Assembly (NCBI RefSeq): GCF_000689255.1
Contig: NZ_HG964446.1
Span: 3,702,734-3,766,733 of the forward strand
DNA length: 64,000 bases
Origin: Mycobacterium triplex
GTDB taxonomy: Bacteria > Actinomycetota > Actinomycetes > Mycobacteriales > Mycobacteriaceae
Direction: 5' to 3'
The notes under the pieces were generated by a model. The model was not told the DNA's origin and did not search any database. It saw nothing but the letters and a program-made list of their open reading frames with translations. This document shows, piece by piece, positions 29,097 through 38,097 of the stretch; the stretch's first letter is position 1, and each line of letters opens with the position of its first letter. The translations under genes were made by a program, and so were the position numbers.

Positions 29097-30241
29097 TGCC
29101 GTTCGACGCCGACGAGTTGGAAAACGGCGCACGTGCGGCAACCGGTCTCGACGATTTCGGGTCCCCGTACTACCGCGAGGGACTCGAGCGCATCGTCGAC
29201 GCGCTGAACACCGAGGCGGACCTCAACGACATCGGCCGGGTCATCCAACACGCGACCATCAGCAACGCGTTGATTCAGCGCCTCAAGGTCGAGGAGACCT
29301 ACCGGCAGCACCCCGAGATCGACGACGAGGTGATCGGCGGGCCCGTCTTCGTGATCGGCCTACCGCGCACCGGCACCACGGCGTTGAGCCAGCTGGTCGC
29401 CGCCGATCCGCAATTCCGGTCGTTGCGGACGTGGGAATCTCAGGCGCCCACACCGCCGCCGGAGGCCGCCACCCAGCACACCGATCCACGGATCGCGGCG
29501 GCCGAGGCGGGTCTGAAGATGCTCGACGACATGTTCCCGTTGATGAAAACAATGCACAACTCCGAAGCGACGGCGGCGACCGAATGCCAGGATCTGATGG
29601 GTATGAGCTTTCGTACCTTCCACTTTGACGGCGCGGTGCGCGCCCCCGGTTACCTGGCGTGGCTGATGGACTGCGACATGCGCGAGACGTACACCTTTCA
29701 CCGTCGGGTGCTGCGGTTGTTGCAATGGCACTGCCCGCCGACACTGTGGCACCTCAAGACGCCGGTGCACATGTTCGCCCTCGACGCCCTGGTCGAGGCC
29801 TACCCGAACGCCAAATTCCTGTGGAGTCACCGCGATCCGGCCAAGGTGATGGGTTCGGTGTGCAGCTTGATCCAGTACGTCCGCAGCTGGAGTAGCGACC
29901 GCGACGATCCCCGGGAGCTGGGCGCCGAGCAACTCGACAGCTGGGTCGAAGCCGTCCGGCGGGCAATGGATTTCCGCACCCGGATGGGTGACGAACGCTT
30001 CGCCGACGTTTCGTTCGCCGATTTGCAGACCGATCCGGTGCGCACGCTGCAAGACAGCTACGAACGCCTGGGGTTGAGCTTTACCGATGCCGCCTCGGAC
30101 GCGGTCCGGCAGTGGGCCGAAGGGCACAAACCCGGCTCTCGCGGTGCCCACGACTACGACCTCGCCGAGTACGGCCTGACATCGGAAGGGGTCCGCGAAC
30201 GCTTCGCGGACTATCTCGCCGCCTATGACGCAACGGCCTGA
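29096..30241 (+). CDS. sulfotransferase family protein
   Basis: A 381-residue protein with the PAPS 5'-phosphosulfate-binding loop GLPRTGTT (residues 88-95). Further on is the LWSHRDPAKVMGS segment, where the 3'-phosphate-binding Arg and Ser of sulfotransferases normally lie. Family members move sulfate from PAPS to hydroxyl groups of glycolipids, steroids or other acceptors; mycobacteria carry several. The acceptor cannot be deduced. Translationally coupled to the DUF1214 gene upstream, and it overlaps the TetR gene downstream by 17 bases. No PAPS-synthesis genes are in the window. Confidence 0.9.
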   Translation: MPFDADELENGARAATGLDDFGSPYYREGLERIVDALNTEADLNDIGRVIQHATISNALIQRLKVEETYRQHPEIDDEVIGGPVFVIGLPRTGTTALSQLVAADPQFRSLRTWESQAPTPPPEAATQHTDPRIAAAEAGLKMLDDMFPLMKTMHNSEATAATECQDLMGMSFRTFHFDGAVRAPGYLAWLMDCDMRETYTFHRRVLRLLQWHCPPTLWHLKTPVHMFALDALVEAYPNAKFLWSHRDPAKVMGSVCSLIQYVRSWSSDRDDPRELGAEQLDSWVEAVRRAMDFRTRMGDERFADVSFADLQTDPVRTLQDSYERLGLSFTDAASDAVRQWAEGHKPGSRGAHDYDLAEYGLTSEGVRERFADYLAAYDATA

Positions 30242-30884
30242 CGACACACCCGCGCCCCGGACTAGGCGCCGCGACAAGCTGGAGCCCGATCCGGCGGTGC
30301 GCCGCGAGATTCTCGCGGCCGCGTCGACGACCCTGCGCGAGCACGGAGTTCCCGGCTTGAGCATCGCCGCCGTGCTGGACCGCGCCAAGTTGAGCACCCG
30401 CGCCTTCTATCGGCATTTCGACTCCAAGGACGAACTGGTCGCCGCGGTGTTCCTGGAGACCGCGCGCGCGGAGAGGCGACGGCTGCAACGTCGAATGTCG
30501 TTTGCCGCCAACGAAATAGAGGCGGTGGCCGCGTGGATCGACGGGCGGCTCGATTTGGCGTTCGACGAGAACATCAAATCCGATCTGCGGCGGTTGTCGC
30601 TGGAAGCCCAATCGCAGACGGCCGCCTCCCCCGGCTTGGTTCAGCCCGCATACGCCGAGATGCTCAAGCCGCTCAGCCGTACGCTGCAGCGAGGGCTGCA
30701 GGGCGGGGTGTTCCACCACATCGACCCGGTCAACGACGCGGAGTTCATCCAGGGTGTGGTGTGGGCAAGCATCAACCGGCAGTGGCGAAGCGGCGATTGC
30801 GATCGCGCCGCGGTCCGCGACGACGCGCTCCGGTTCTGCCTGCGCGCATTGGGCGTGGCGCCCGAGGCAATCAAGCAGATCTGA
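30225..30884 (+). CDS. TetR family transcriptional regulator
   Basis: A 219-residue regulator. After a basic N-terminal tail (residues 1-25) comes a TetR helix-turn-helix, REILAAASTTLREHGVPGLSIAAVLDRAKLSTRAFYRHFDSKDELV, with the usual YRHFxSK recognition-helix end. The rest is an alpha-helical ligand-binding domain. It starts inside the sulfotransferase gene and ends 14 bases before the SDR gene, so it sits inside the operon. It probably autoregulates the operon through the inverted repeat at 27810-27836. Ligand unknown. Confidence 0.92.
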   Translation: MTQRPDDTPAPRTRRRDKLEPDPAVRREILAAASTTLREHGVPGLSIAAVLDRAKLSTRAFYRHFDSKDELVAAVFLETARAERRRLQRRMSFAANEIEAVAAWIDGRLDLAFDENIKSDLRRLSLEAQSQTAASPGLVQPAYAEMLKPLSRTLQRGLQGGVFHHIDPVNDAEFIQGVVWASINRQWRSGDCDRAAVRDDALRFCLRALGVAPEAIKQI

Positions 30885-30898
30885 CCGAAGGAGTATCC

Positions 30899-31702
30899 AT
30901 GGACCTGGGCTTTGCCGGATCGACGGCCGTGGTCACCGGCGGCAGCAAAGGGATGGGACTGGCCATCGCCGAAACCCTTGCGGCCGAAGGGGCCAGCGTG
31001 GCGGTGATGGCACGCGGCCAGGACGCGCTCGATGCGGCGGTGGCGTCGCTTGCGGAGGCCGGCGCTCCCGACGCGGTGGGCATCAGCGTGGATATGACTG
31101 ATCCGGAATCCATCGCCGATGGCTTCGCGGCGGTCTCCGAGCGCTGGGGCCGACTCAATAGCCTGGTCCATACGATCGGCCCGGGTGACGGCTACTTCGA
31201 GCAGATGGACGACGCCGCGTGGGACGCCGCGTTCTCCCTGGGGACGATGTCGGCGGTGCGGTCGATCCGCGCCTCGTTGCCGCTGCTGCGTGCGGCGGAC
31301 TGGGCGCGCATCGTGACGCTGTCCGCGCACTCGATTCAACGACAGAACCCACGCATCGTGGCCTATACCGCGTCGAAGGCAGCGCTGGCCAGCGTTACCA
31401 AGAACCTTTCCAAAAGCCTTGCCAGCGACGGCATTTTGGTCAACTGCGTGTGCCCCGGGACCATCGTGACGGCCAGCTTCACCGAAAACCTCAAGGACAT
31501 CCTGGCCGCCGACGGCCTCGATGCCAGCGATCCGCACGACGTCATGACGTGGATCGACGACAACTTTCACCAACCCTGCGACCTGGGTCGCGCCGGGCTT
31601 CCCGAAGAGGTCGCATCCATCACCGCCTACTTGGCGTCGCGGCGAAACGGCTATGTCACCGGAGCCACCGTGAACGTGGACGGCGGATCCGACTTCATCT
31701 AG
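30899..31702 (+). CDS. SDR-family NAD(P)-dependent oxidoreductase
   Basis: A 267-residue classical short-chain dehydrogenase from ATG 30899, with AAGGAG immediately upstream; the frame opens earlier, inside the TetR gene. The cofactor motif TGGSKGMG is near the N-terminus, the active-site Tyr and Lys are in YTASK, and the C-terminus ends VTGATVNVDGGSDFI. Substrate unknown; a hydroxyl/keto step on the molecule sulfated by the neighbour is a plausible inference. Last gene of the operon; its stop overlaps the cobN stop by four bases on the opposite strand. Confidence 0.92.
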   Translation: MDLGFAGSTAVVTGGSKGMGLAIAETLAAEGASVAVMARGQDALDAAVASLAEAGAPDAVGISVDMTDPESIADGFAAVSERWGRLNSLVHTIGPGDGYFEQMDDAAWDAAFSLGTMSAVRSIRASLPLLRAADWARIVTLSAHSIQRQNPRIVAYTASKAALASVTKNLSKSLASDGILVNCVCPGTIVTASFTENLKDILAADGLDASDPHDVMTWIDDNFHQPCDLGRAGLPEEVASITAYLASRRNGYVTGATVNVDGGSDFI

Positions 31703-34700
31703 CCCTCGAGATCGCCCTCGGTTTCCAGCAAGGCTTGGCGCAACCCGTCCAGGGTTTCCTTTTGCGGCTCGGCCCACATGCCCCGCCCGGCCGCTTCCAG
31801 CAGCCGTTCGGCCATGCCGTGCAACGCCCACGGATTGGATTCCGTCATGAATTTGCGGTTCTCCGGATCCAGCACATAGCGCTCGGTCAGCTGTTCATAC
31901 ATCCAGTCCGCCATCACCCCGGCGGTCGCGTCGTAGCCGAACAGATAGTCGACGGTGGCGGCCATTTCGAATGCCCCCTTGTAGCCGTGCCGGCGCATCG
32001 CGGCCATCCAGCGGGGGTTGACCACCCGGGCCCGAAACACCCGGGTGGTCTCCTCGGACAGCGTGCGGGTGCGGATCGCGTCGGGCCGGGTGTTGTCGCC
32101 GATGTAGGCGGCCGGCGCCTTGCCGGTCAGCGCTCGCACCGTGGCGACCATGCCGCCGTGGTACTGGAAGTAGTCGTCGGAATCGGCGATGTCATGCTCG
32201 CGGGTGTCGGTGTTTTTGGCGGCCACCGCAATTCGCCGGTACTGGCGGTTCATGTCCTCGACCGCCTCGCGGCCGTCGAGATCGCGGCCGTAGGCGAAGC
32301 CGCCCCAGGCGGTGTACACCTGCGCGAGGTCGGCGTCGTCGCGCCAGTTCCGGCTGTCGATCAGCTGCAGCAGCCCGGCGCCATAGGTGCCCGGCTTGGA
32401 TCCGAAAATCCTTGTGGTGGCTCGCCGTTGGTCGCCATGCTGAGCCAGGTCGGCTTGCGCGTGGGCGCGGACGTAGTTGTCGTCGGCGGGCTCGTCGAGG
32501 TCGGCGACCAGCCGGACCGCGTCGTCCAGCATCGTCACAACGTGCGGGAACGCGTCGCGAAAGAACCCGGAGATCCGCACCGTGACGTCGATACGCGGCC
32601 GGCCCAGCTCGGCCGGCGAGATCGGCGTCAGGCCCACCACGCGCCGTGAGGCGTCGTCCCATACCGGCCGAACACCCAGCAGCGCAAGAACTTCGGCGAT
32701 GTCGTCGCCGGCGGTGCGCATCGCCGAGGTGCCCCAGACCGACAGCCCCACCGACTGCGGCCACTCCCCATGGTCGTCGCGGTACCGGGCCAGCAGCGAA
32801 TCGGCAAGTGCGACGCCGGCTTCCCAGGCCAGGCGGGATGGTATCGCCTTGGGGTCGACGGAGTAGAAGTTGCGGCCGGTGGGCAGCACGTTGACCAGGC
32901 CGCGCAGCGGGGACCCCGACGGGCCGGCCGGAATGAACCGGCCGTCCAGCGCCCGCAGCACCTGGTCGATCTCCGAGGAGGTGCCGGCCAGCCGGGGTAC
33001 CACCTCGGTGGCCGCGAACCTTAAAACATTGGCCACGTCGGCGTTGTCGGTGATCGTGTCAACGGTTTTGGGATCCCAGCCGGTCGCTTGCAGCGAGGCG
33101 ACCAATTCGCGGGCGGCGGCCTCGGTTTGATCGACAATGGTCCGCTCGTCGGTGCCGTCCTCGGCGAGGCCGAGGGCTTGTCGCAGGCCGGGGATCGCCT
33201 GCTCGCCGCCGAACAGCTGGCGGGCCCGCAGGATCGCGAGTACGAGGTCGAGTTCGGCTTCGCCCGTGGGCTTTTGGCCGAGGATGTGCAGGCCGTCGCG
33301 GATCTGCACATCCTTGATCTCACACAGCCAGCCGTCGACGTGCAGCAGCATGTCGTCGAAGGAGTCTTCTTCGGGCCGTTCGGTCAGGCCCAGATCATGG
33401 TCCATCTTGGCGGCGCGGATCAGCGTCCAGATCTGTTGGCGGATGGCGGGCAGCTTGCCGGGATCCAGGGCGGCGACGTTGGCGTGCTCGTCGAGCAGTT
33501 GCTCCAAACGCGCGATGTCGCCGTAACTTTCGGCGCGGGCCATCGGTGGGATCAGATGGTCGACGAGCACCGCGTGTGCCCGCCGCTTGGCCTGGGTGCC
33601 CTCGCCGGGATCGTTGACCAAAAACGGGTAGATCAGCGGCAGGTTGCCCAGCGCGGCGTCGGATCCGCAGGCCGCCGACATGCCCAGCGTCTTGCCCGGA
33701 AGCCACTCCAGGTTGCCGTGCTTGCCCAGGTGCACCACGGCGTGCGAACCGAATCCTTTTGGACGGTCCCGGCCCAGCCAGTGGTAGGCGGCCAGATAGT
33801 GGTGGCTGGGTGGCAGGTCCGGATCGTGGTAGATGGCGACGGGGTTCTCGCCGAACCCGCGGGGCGGCTGCACCAGTAGCACCAGGTTGTCGGATTGCAT
33901 TGCGGCGATCACGATCTCGCCGTCAGGGTCGTTGGTGCGGTCGACGAACAGCTCGCCGGGCGCCGGGCCCCAATGGGTCTGCACGGCCTCGCGGAATTCT
34001 TCGGGCAACGTGGCGAACCAGGCGCGGTAGTCCTTGGCGGACACCCTGACCGGGTTGCCGGCGAGTTGCTCCTGGGTGAGCCAGTCGGGGTCTTGCCCGC
34101 CGCGTTCGATCAGCGCGTGGATCAGGGCGTCACCGTCGTTGGCGTCGATCCCGGGCAGGTCGCCGACCCGGTAGCCGGCGTCGCGCATCGCGCGCAGCAG
34201 GGCCACCGCGCTGGCCGGGGTGTCCAGCCCGACCGCGTTGCCGATGCGGGCGTGCTTGGTGGGATACGCCGAGAACACCAGGGCCACCCGCTTGTCGGCG
34301 GGGGCGACGTGCCGCAGCCGCGCGTGCCGGATGGCCAGGCCGGCGACCCGCGCGCAGCGTTCCGGGTCGGCCTCATACGAGATCAGGCCGTCGTCGTCGA
34401 TCTCCTTGAACGAGAACGGGACGGTGATGATGCGCCCGTCGAACTCGGGCACCGCCACCTGGGTCGCGACATCCAGCGGGGACAGGCCGTCGTCGTTGTG
34501 GTTCCACTGATCCCGCGAGCTCGTCAGGCACAGACCCTGCAAGATCGGAATATCCAGGGCGGCAAGGTGTTCGACGTTCCAGCTGTCGTCGTCCCCGCCG
34601 GCGGACACGGTCGCGGGCTTCATCCCGCCGGCGGCGAGCACCGTGACCACCATGGCGTCGGCGTCGCTGAGCCTCTGCAGCAGTTCGGGTTCGGCGGTGC

Positions 34701-35298
34701 GCAGCGACGCGCAGTAGACGGGCAGCGGCCGGCCGCCGGCGTCTTCGATGGCCGCGCACAGCGATTCGATGTAGGCGGTGTTGCCGGCCAGATGTTGCGC
34801 GCGGTAGTACAGCACCGCGATGGTGGGGCCGTCGGTGTGCCGGGCTTGCGGGCGTTCCAGTTCACCCCAGGTCGGGGTCACCACCGGTTCGGTGAAGCCG
34901 ACGCCGGTCATCAGCACGGTGTCGGACAGGAACGCGTGCAGCTGGCGCAGGTTCTCCACCCCGCCGTGGGCCAGATAGATGTGCGCCTGCACCGCGATGC
35001 CCGCGGCCAACGTGGACAGCCCGGTCAACTCGGCGTCGGCGGCCTGCTCGCCGCTGACCAGGATCGTCGGAATACCGCTCGCGATCACCGTGTCGATGCC
35101 GTCTTGCCAGGCCCGATAGCCGCCGAGGATCCGGACCACCACGATCTGTGCGCCGGCCAGCAGGTCGGGCAGCTCTGTGTCGGTTGAGGGATCGGACAGC
35201 CGCGCCGGGTTGGCCCACCGATAGTTTTTCCCGCTGGCGCGAGCGCTGATCAGGTCGGTGTCGGACGTCGACAGCAGCAGGATCGTCGGCTCGGCCAC
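31699..35298 (-). CDS. cobN: cobaltochelatase subunit CobN
   Basis: A 1,199-residue protein from GTG 35298, the normal length for CobN. It is recognised from the N-terminus and long conserved blocks such as LGKHGNLEWLPGKTLGMSAACG, LPLIYPFLVNDPGEGTQAKRRAHAVLVDHL and the C-terminal TLSEETTRVFRARVVNPRWM. With CobS and CobT it inserts cobalt into hydrogenobyrinate a,c-diamide in the aerobic B12 pathway, using ATP. CobS and CobT are not in the window. The small secreted-protein gene ends 32 bases upstream on the same strand, so they may share a transcript. Equivalent to M. tuberculosis Rv2062c. Confidence 0.97.
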   Translation of the reverse strand: MAEPTILLLSTSDTDLISARASGKNYRWANPARLSDPSTDTELPDLLAGAQIVVVRILGGYRAWQDGIDTVIASGIPTILVSGEQAADAELTGLSTLAAGIAVQAHIYLAHGGVENLRQLHAFLSDTVLMTGVGFTEPVVTPTWGELERPQARHTDGPTIAVLYYRAQHLAGNTAYIESLCAAIEDAGGRPLPVYCASLRTAEPELLQRLSDADAMVVTVLAAGGMKPATVSAGGDDDSWNVEHLAALDIPILQGLCLTSSRDQWNHNDDGLSPLDVATQVAVPEFDGRIITVPFSFKEIDDDGLISYEADPERCARVAGLAIRHARLRHVAPADKRVALVFSAYPTKHARIGNAVGLDTPASAVALLRAMRDAGYRVGDLPGIDANDGDALIHALIERGGQDPDWLTQEQLAGNPVRVSAKDYRAWFATLPEEFREAVQTHWGPAPGELFVDRTNDPDGEIVIAAMQSDNLVLLVQPPRGFGENPVAIYHDPDLPPSHHYLAAYHWLGRDRPKGFGSHAVVHLGKHGNLEWLPGKTLGMSAACGSDAALGNLPLIYPFLVNDPGEGTQAKRRAHAVLVDHLIPPMARAESYGDIARLEQLLDEHANVAALDPGKLPAIRQQIWTLIRAAKMDHDLGLTERPEEDSFDDMLLHVDGWLCEIKDVQIRDGLHILGQKPTGEAELDLVLAILRARQLFGGEQAIPGLRQALGLAEDGTDERTIVDQTEAAARELVASLQATGWDPKTVDTITDNADVANVLRFAATEVVPRLAGTSSEIDQVLRALDGRFIPAGPSGSPLRGLVNVLPTGRNFYSVDPKAIPSRLAWEAGVALADSLLARYRDDHGEWPQSVGLSVWGTSAMRTAGDDIAEVLALLGVRPVWDDASRRVVGLTPISPAELGRPRIDVTVRISGFFRDAFPHVVTMLDDAVRLVADLDEPADDNYVRAHAQADLAQHGDQRRATTRIFGSKPGTYGAGLLQLIDSRNWRDDADLAQVYTAWGGFAYGRDLDGREAVEDMNRQYRRIAVAAKNTDTREHDIADSDDYFQYHGGMVATVRALTGKAPAAYIGDNTRPDAIRTRTLSEETTRVFRARVVNPRWMAAMRRHGYKGAFEMAATVDYLFGYDATAGVMADWMYEQLTERYVLDPENRKFMTESNPWALHGMAERLLEAAGRGMWAEPQKETLDGLRQALLETEGDLEG

Positions 35299-35330
35299 CC
35301 CTCATTCGTACCGTAGGGGCGCCGCGAGCT

Positions 35331-35615
35331 TTAGACCCCGGTGCAGATGCTGATAAATCGGATGGGCGCACAGATGCTGACCCAGACGCGCGGCTGGGGG
35401 CCCGACCAGGCCGGCGGTGGAGGCGGCGGCGGTGGTGGCACGGCTTGCGGCGGCGCCTGCGCGGCGACCACGCACGAGTTGGAGGACGCGTCGTACAGCG
35501 TCCCTTCGCCGCATTCGGCGGCTCTGCCTATCGCCGCAGACACCGAGGTCGCGACGACGGCCAGCGCGCCGGCTGTTGGGACGATGAGTGCTAGGCGATT
35601 CGCTATCCCGAACAT
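35331..35615 (-). CDS. small secreted proline- and cysteine-containing protein
   Basis: A 94-residue protein from ATG 35615, preceded by GGAGAG. The first 30 residues (MFGIANRLALIVPTAGALAVV...) form a hydrophobic signal peptide. The mature part has two spaced cysteines (AECGEGTLYD, SNSCVVAA), a run of prolines and a C-terminal WVSICAPIRFISICTGV with two more cysteines. This pattern is seen in small exported mycobacterial proteins of unknown function. A longer start at 35663 would place a basic stretch before the signal peptide and is less likely. Located between the alpha/beta hydrolase and cobN genes. Confidence 0.7.
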   Translation of the reverse strand: MFGIANRLALIVPTAGALAVVATSVSAAIGRAAECGEGTLYDASSNSCVVAAQAPPQAVPPPPPPPPPAWSGPQPRVWVSICAPIRFISICTGV

Positions 35616-35698
35616 CACAGCTCTCCGTGTGCACGAATGCCCCCTCGGCAAACATTGCCACAAAGCGCGCCGGAACGCGCGGGTTCGGTGCGGCCTTT

Positions 35699-36337
35699 TC
35701 AGCCGAGTACCGCCGCGATGCGTGCGGCGACCTCACCGGCGAGCTCGGGCAGCTCGGCCGCGTGGTAGCGATCGGCGGCCGGGTCGTACGCCGCGCCGGC
35801 AATCGACCCGTGATCGGCCACCAGCTCGACGAGATCCACCGGCCACCCGACCTCTTCGAAGCGGGCGGCGAAGTCGCGGCTGGCCGTCACCGGAACCACA
35901 TCGTCGTCCCGGCCATGCAACAAGGTGAACGGCGGACCGCCGCGGTCGAGAATCGGCCCGTCGCCCGGGACGTGGCCCGTGATCGGGTCCGGGGCCATGA
36001 AAGCGCCTGCCAGACAAACGGTATGGGTCAACGGGACATCCCGACGCGTCAGGGTCAGACCCGCGGCGGCCAGGCCGCCCATCGACCACCCGACGAGTAC
36101 GAATCCGGTGCTGCGCTGCCGCATGAATTCGACCGATCGCAACAAGTCCGCGCGGCCCCCGTCGCGGGCATGGGAATCCCAATCCGTCACCACGACGGTG
36201 GCACCGTGGCCGGCCAACAAGTGGGCCAGCGGCCGGACGACGGCGCGGGCATTGGCCTGCATGCCGTGCCAAAACAGGATGGCCGGTCGGGTGGGATCGC
36301 CGAACACATCGGCCAAGCGTCCCGGGGCATATTCCAT
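35699..36337 (-). CDS. alpha/beta hydrolase
   Basis: A 212-residue alpha/beta hydrolase from ATG 36337. The frame opens to 36463, but the extra 42 residues look like translated non-coding sequence. The oxyanion-hole region is FWHGMQANAR, the nucleophile elbow is GWSMGG, a late acid residue lies in LHGRDDDVVP and the His in VADHGS. Probably a small esterase or lipase-like enzyme; substrate unknown. It lies downstream of the BVMO-type monooxygenase on the same strand. BVMO plus esterase is a recurring pairing in which the ester made by the monooxygenase is hydrolysed (inference). Confidence 0.82.
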   Translation of the reverse strand: MEYAPGRLADVFGDPTRPAILFWHGMQANARAVVRPLAHLLAGHGATVVVTDWDSHARDGGRADLLRSVEFMRQRSTGFVLVGWSMGGLAAAGLTLTRRDVPLTHTVCLAGAFMAPDPITGHVPGDGPILDRGGPPFTLLHGRDDDVVPVTASRDFAARFEEVGWPVDLVELVADHGSIAGAAYDPAADRYHAAELPELAGEVAARIAAVLG

Positions 36338-36516
36338 CGTCCGCACCGGGTCAGTGTGCCCGTGAATTGCCCGTTGCGCCAAGGGCTGACGACCGGTTCG
36401 ACCACCGCGGTGTGACGATGCCCAAGCGGCGGCGAACCCGAGAACAAGATCAACGCCGAGCATTCACTCAACGCCGCTCATGTCGCCGAACGAAATCAGC
36501 CGCCGCCGTTCTAAAA

Positions 36517-37974
36517 CTAGGCCGTGCGGACGTCGAAGTCCGCTGGCTCGGGTCGGCGCAAGAGTGCGCGGTGGGTCTCCGGCGCCCAGGGGAACGTCTC
36601 CGGCAGACCATCCTTACCCAGGTACCAATTGTTGCAGCCTGACGCCCAGATCGTTTGCGGCAGAGCCGCTTTCACGCGCTCGTTATATTCCTTGGTTGCC
36701 GCTTCCGTCGGCGCCGCGGCGCGTACCACACCACTGCGAATCCGACGGATCCACCAGATCGTGTAATCGGCCTGGTCCTCGGCGATGGACATGAAGGACT
36801 GCTGGCCGATCGGCGAATGCGGGCCCATCAGCATGAAGAGATTGGGAAACCGCGGTACCGCGACCGACCGATATGCGATCGGACCGTCGGCCCACGCCTC
36901 GTCGAGGGTGATGCCGCCCTCCCCGACCACCTTCATCGGCCGCAGGTAGGCCCGGGCGTCAAACCCGGTGGCGTAGACCAGCACATCGAGTTCGTGCAGG
37001 GTGCCGTCGACGGTCACGATGCCGCGGGGCTCGATGCGCTCGATCCGATCGGTGACGACGTCGACGGTCGGGTGCTGCACCGACCGGTAGAACCGCGACG
37101 ACATCGCCAGCCGTTTGCAGCCCGGCTGGTAATCCGGGGTGAGTTTGGCCCGCAATTCCGGGTCGCGCACCGACAGCCGCAGGTTCCAACGACAGGTGGC
37201 CTGAACCAGAGCGCGGCGCAATCCCGAATGGATCAGCGCGCCGCCGAAGACCTTTTGGAAGAAGGCGCCCCAAAACCAGTGGCTCAGCGAGTTGAATCCC
37301 GGCAACTGCGAGATCACGTGCCTGGTCACCGCCGAGTACCGCGGGTTGGGCATCGGGTACACCCATTGCGCGGTCCGCTGAAACAGCGTCAGCCAGCGCA
37401 CCTTGCCGCCGAGCTCCGCAATGATCTGCACCCCACTCGAGCCGTTTCCGATCAGACCGATTCGCTTGTCCGGCAGCGAGACCGAGTGATCCCACCGCGA
37501 CGAGTGGAATGCCGCCCCGGCGAAGGTCTCCCGCCCGGGGATGTCCGGATAGTTCGGTATCCGCAGCACGCCGGTCGCGACGACCACAACGTCGAACGTC
37601 TCCTCACCGAATGTCGTGGTGAGATGCCATGTCCCAGCATGGTATTCGGCTTTGGTGACGTCGCAGCCGAAACGGATGTGTCGCCGTATACCCCGTTCGT
37701 CGGCCACCCGCCGAAAGTAGGCCTGCAGTTCCGGGCCCGGGGACAGCAGACTTGTCCACTTCGCGTTGGGTGCAAACGTGTAGGAGTAGTACCGCGACGG
37801 CACATCGCAGGTAAGACCCGGATACGTGTTGTCGCGCCAGGTGCCTCCGACCTCGTCGGCCTTTTCGAAAACGGCGTAGGACTCAATGCCGGCGTCCTGC
37901 AATTTGGCCGCCATGCAGAGGCCCGATACCCCGGCGCCGATTATTGCGACTTTGATTTGACGCTGCTGCGTCAT
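36517..37974 (-). CDS. Baeyer-Villiger-type flavin monooxygenase
   Basis: A 485-residue class B monooxygenase from ATG 37974; the open frame upstream overlaps cobG and is not coding. It has an FAD-binding GAGVSG (13-18), the BVMO fingerprint FxGxxxHxxxW as FAGAAFHSSRWD (151-162), an NADPH-binding GNGSSG (176-181) and ATG motifs at the domain joins. Members insert oxygen next to a ketone or oxidise heteroatoms using NADPH and O2. Divergent from cobG, with a 123-base gap containing a GC-only inverted repeat. The substrate is not evident; there is no sign that it works in B12 synthesis. Confidence 0.93.
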   Translation of the reverse strand: MTQQRQIKVAIIGAGVSGLCMAAKLQDAGIESYAVFEKADEVGGTWRDNTYPGLTCDVPSRYYSYTFAPNAKWTSLLSPGPELQAYFRRVADERGIRRHIRFGCDVTKAEYHAGTWHLTTTFGEETFDVVVVATGVLRIPNYPDIPGRETFAGAAFHSSRWDHSVSLPDKRIGLIGNGSSGVQIIAELGGKVRWLTLFQRTAQWVYPMPNPRYSAVTRHVISQLPGFNSLSHWFWGAFFQKVFGGALIHSGLRRALVQATCRWNLRLSVRDPELRAKLTPDYQPGCKRLAMSSRFYRSVQHPTVDVVTDRIERIEPRGIVTVDGTLHELDVLVYATGFDARAYLRPMKVVGEGGITLDEAWADGPIAYRSVAVPRFPNLFMLMGPHSPIGQQSFMSIAEDQADYTIWWIRRIRSGVVRAAAPTEAATKEYNERVKAALPQTIWASGCNNWYLGKDGLPETFPWAPETHRALLRRPEPADFDVRTA

Positions 37975-38014
37975 GACAAACCACCAACTTCCCCCGGTAT
38001 GAGGCCGACGGTAG

Positions 38015-38031
38015 CGCCGCGGCCCGCGGCG
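38015..38031. promoter_or_regulatory. 8+1+8 GC-only inverted repeat between BVMO and cobG
   Basis: CGCCGCGG and CCGCGGCG flank a single C between the divergent starts of the monooxygenase and cobG. It could be an operator or a hairpin, but a chance repeat is more likely here than in AT-rich DNA. Confidence 0.3.
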
Positions 38032-38097
38032 GTGGGGCGGACCAACGGCCAGACAATTGGTGTTTTCACCGCAGCGGTCTGCCTTAACGTGGAATAC

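Noticed and set aside
36338..36463. Extended N-terminus of the alpha/beta hydrolase
   Set aside because: The 42 extra residues do not look like a hydrolase fold or a signal peptide. I kept ATG 36337, but the longer start cannot be excluded.
36655..38097. Long N-terminal extension of cobG
   Set aside because: The extension is antisense to the monooxygenase and does not resemble CobG. GTG 38098 gives the family start and length.
37975..38097. Cobalamin riboswitch before cobG or cobN
   Set aside because: I looked for a B12-box-like core and leader structure. The gap is too short for a full riboswitch, and only a GC-rich inverted repeat is visible.
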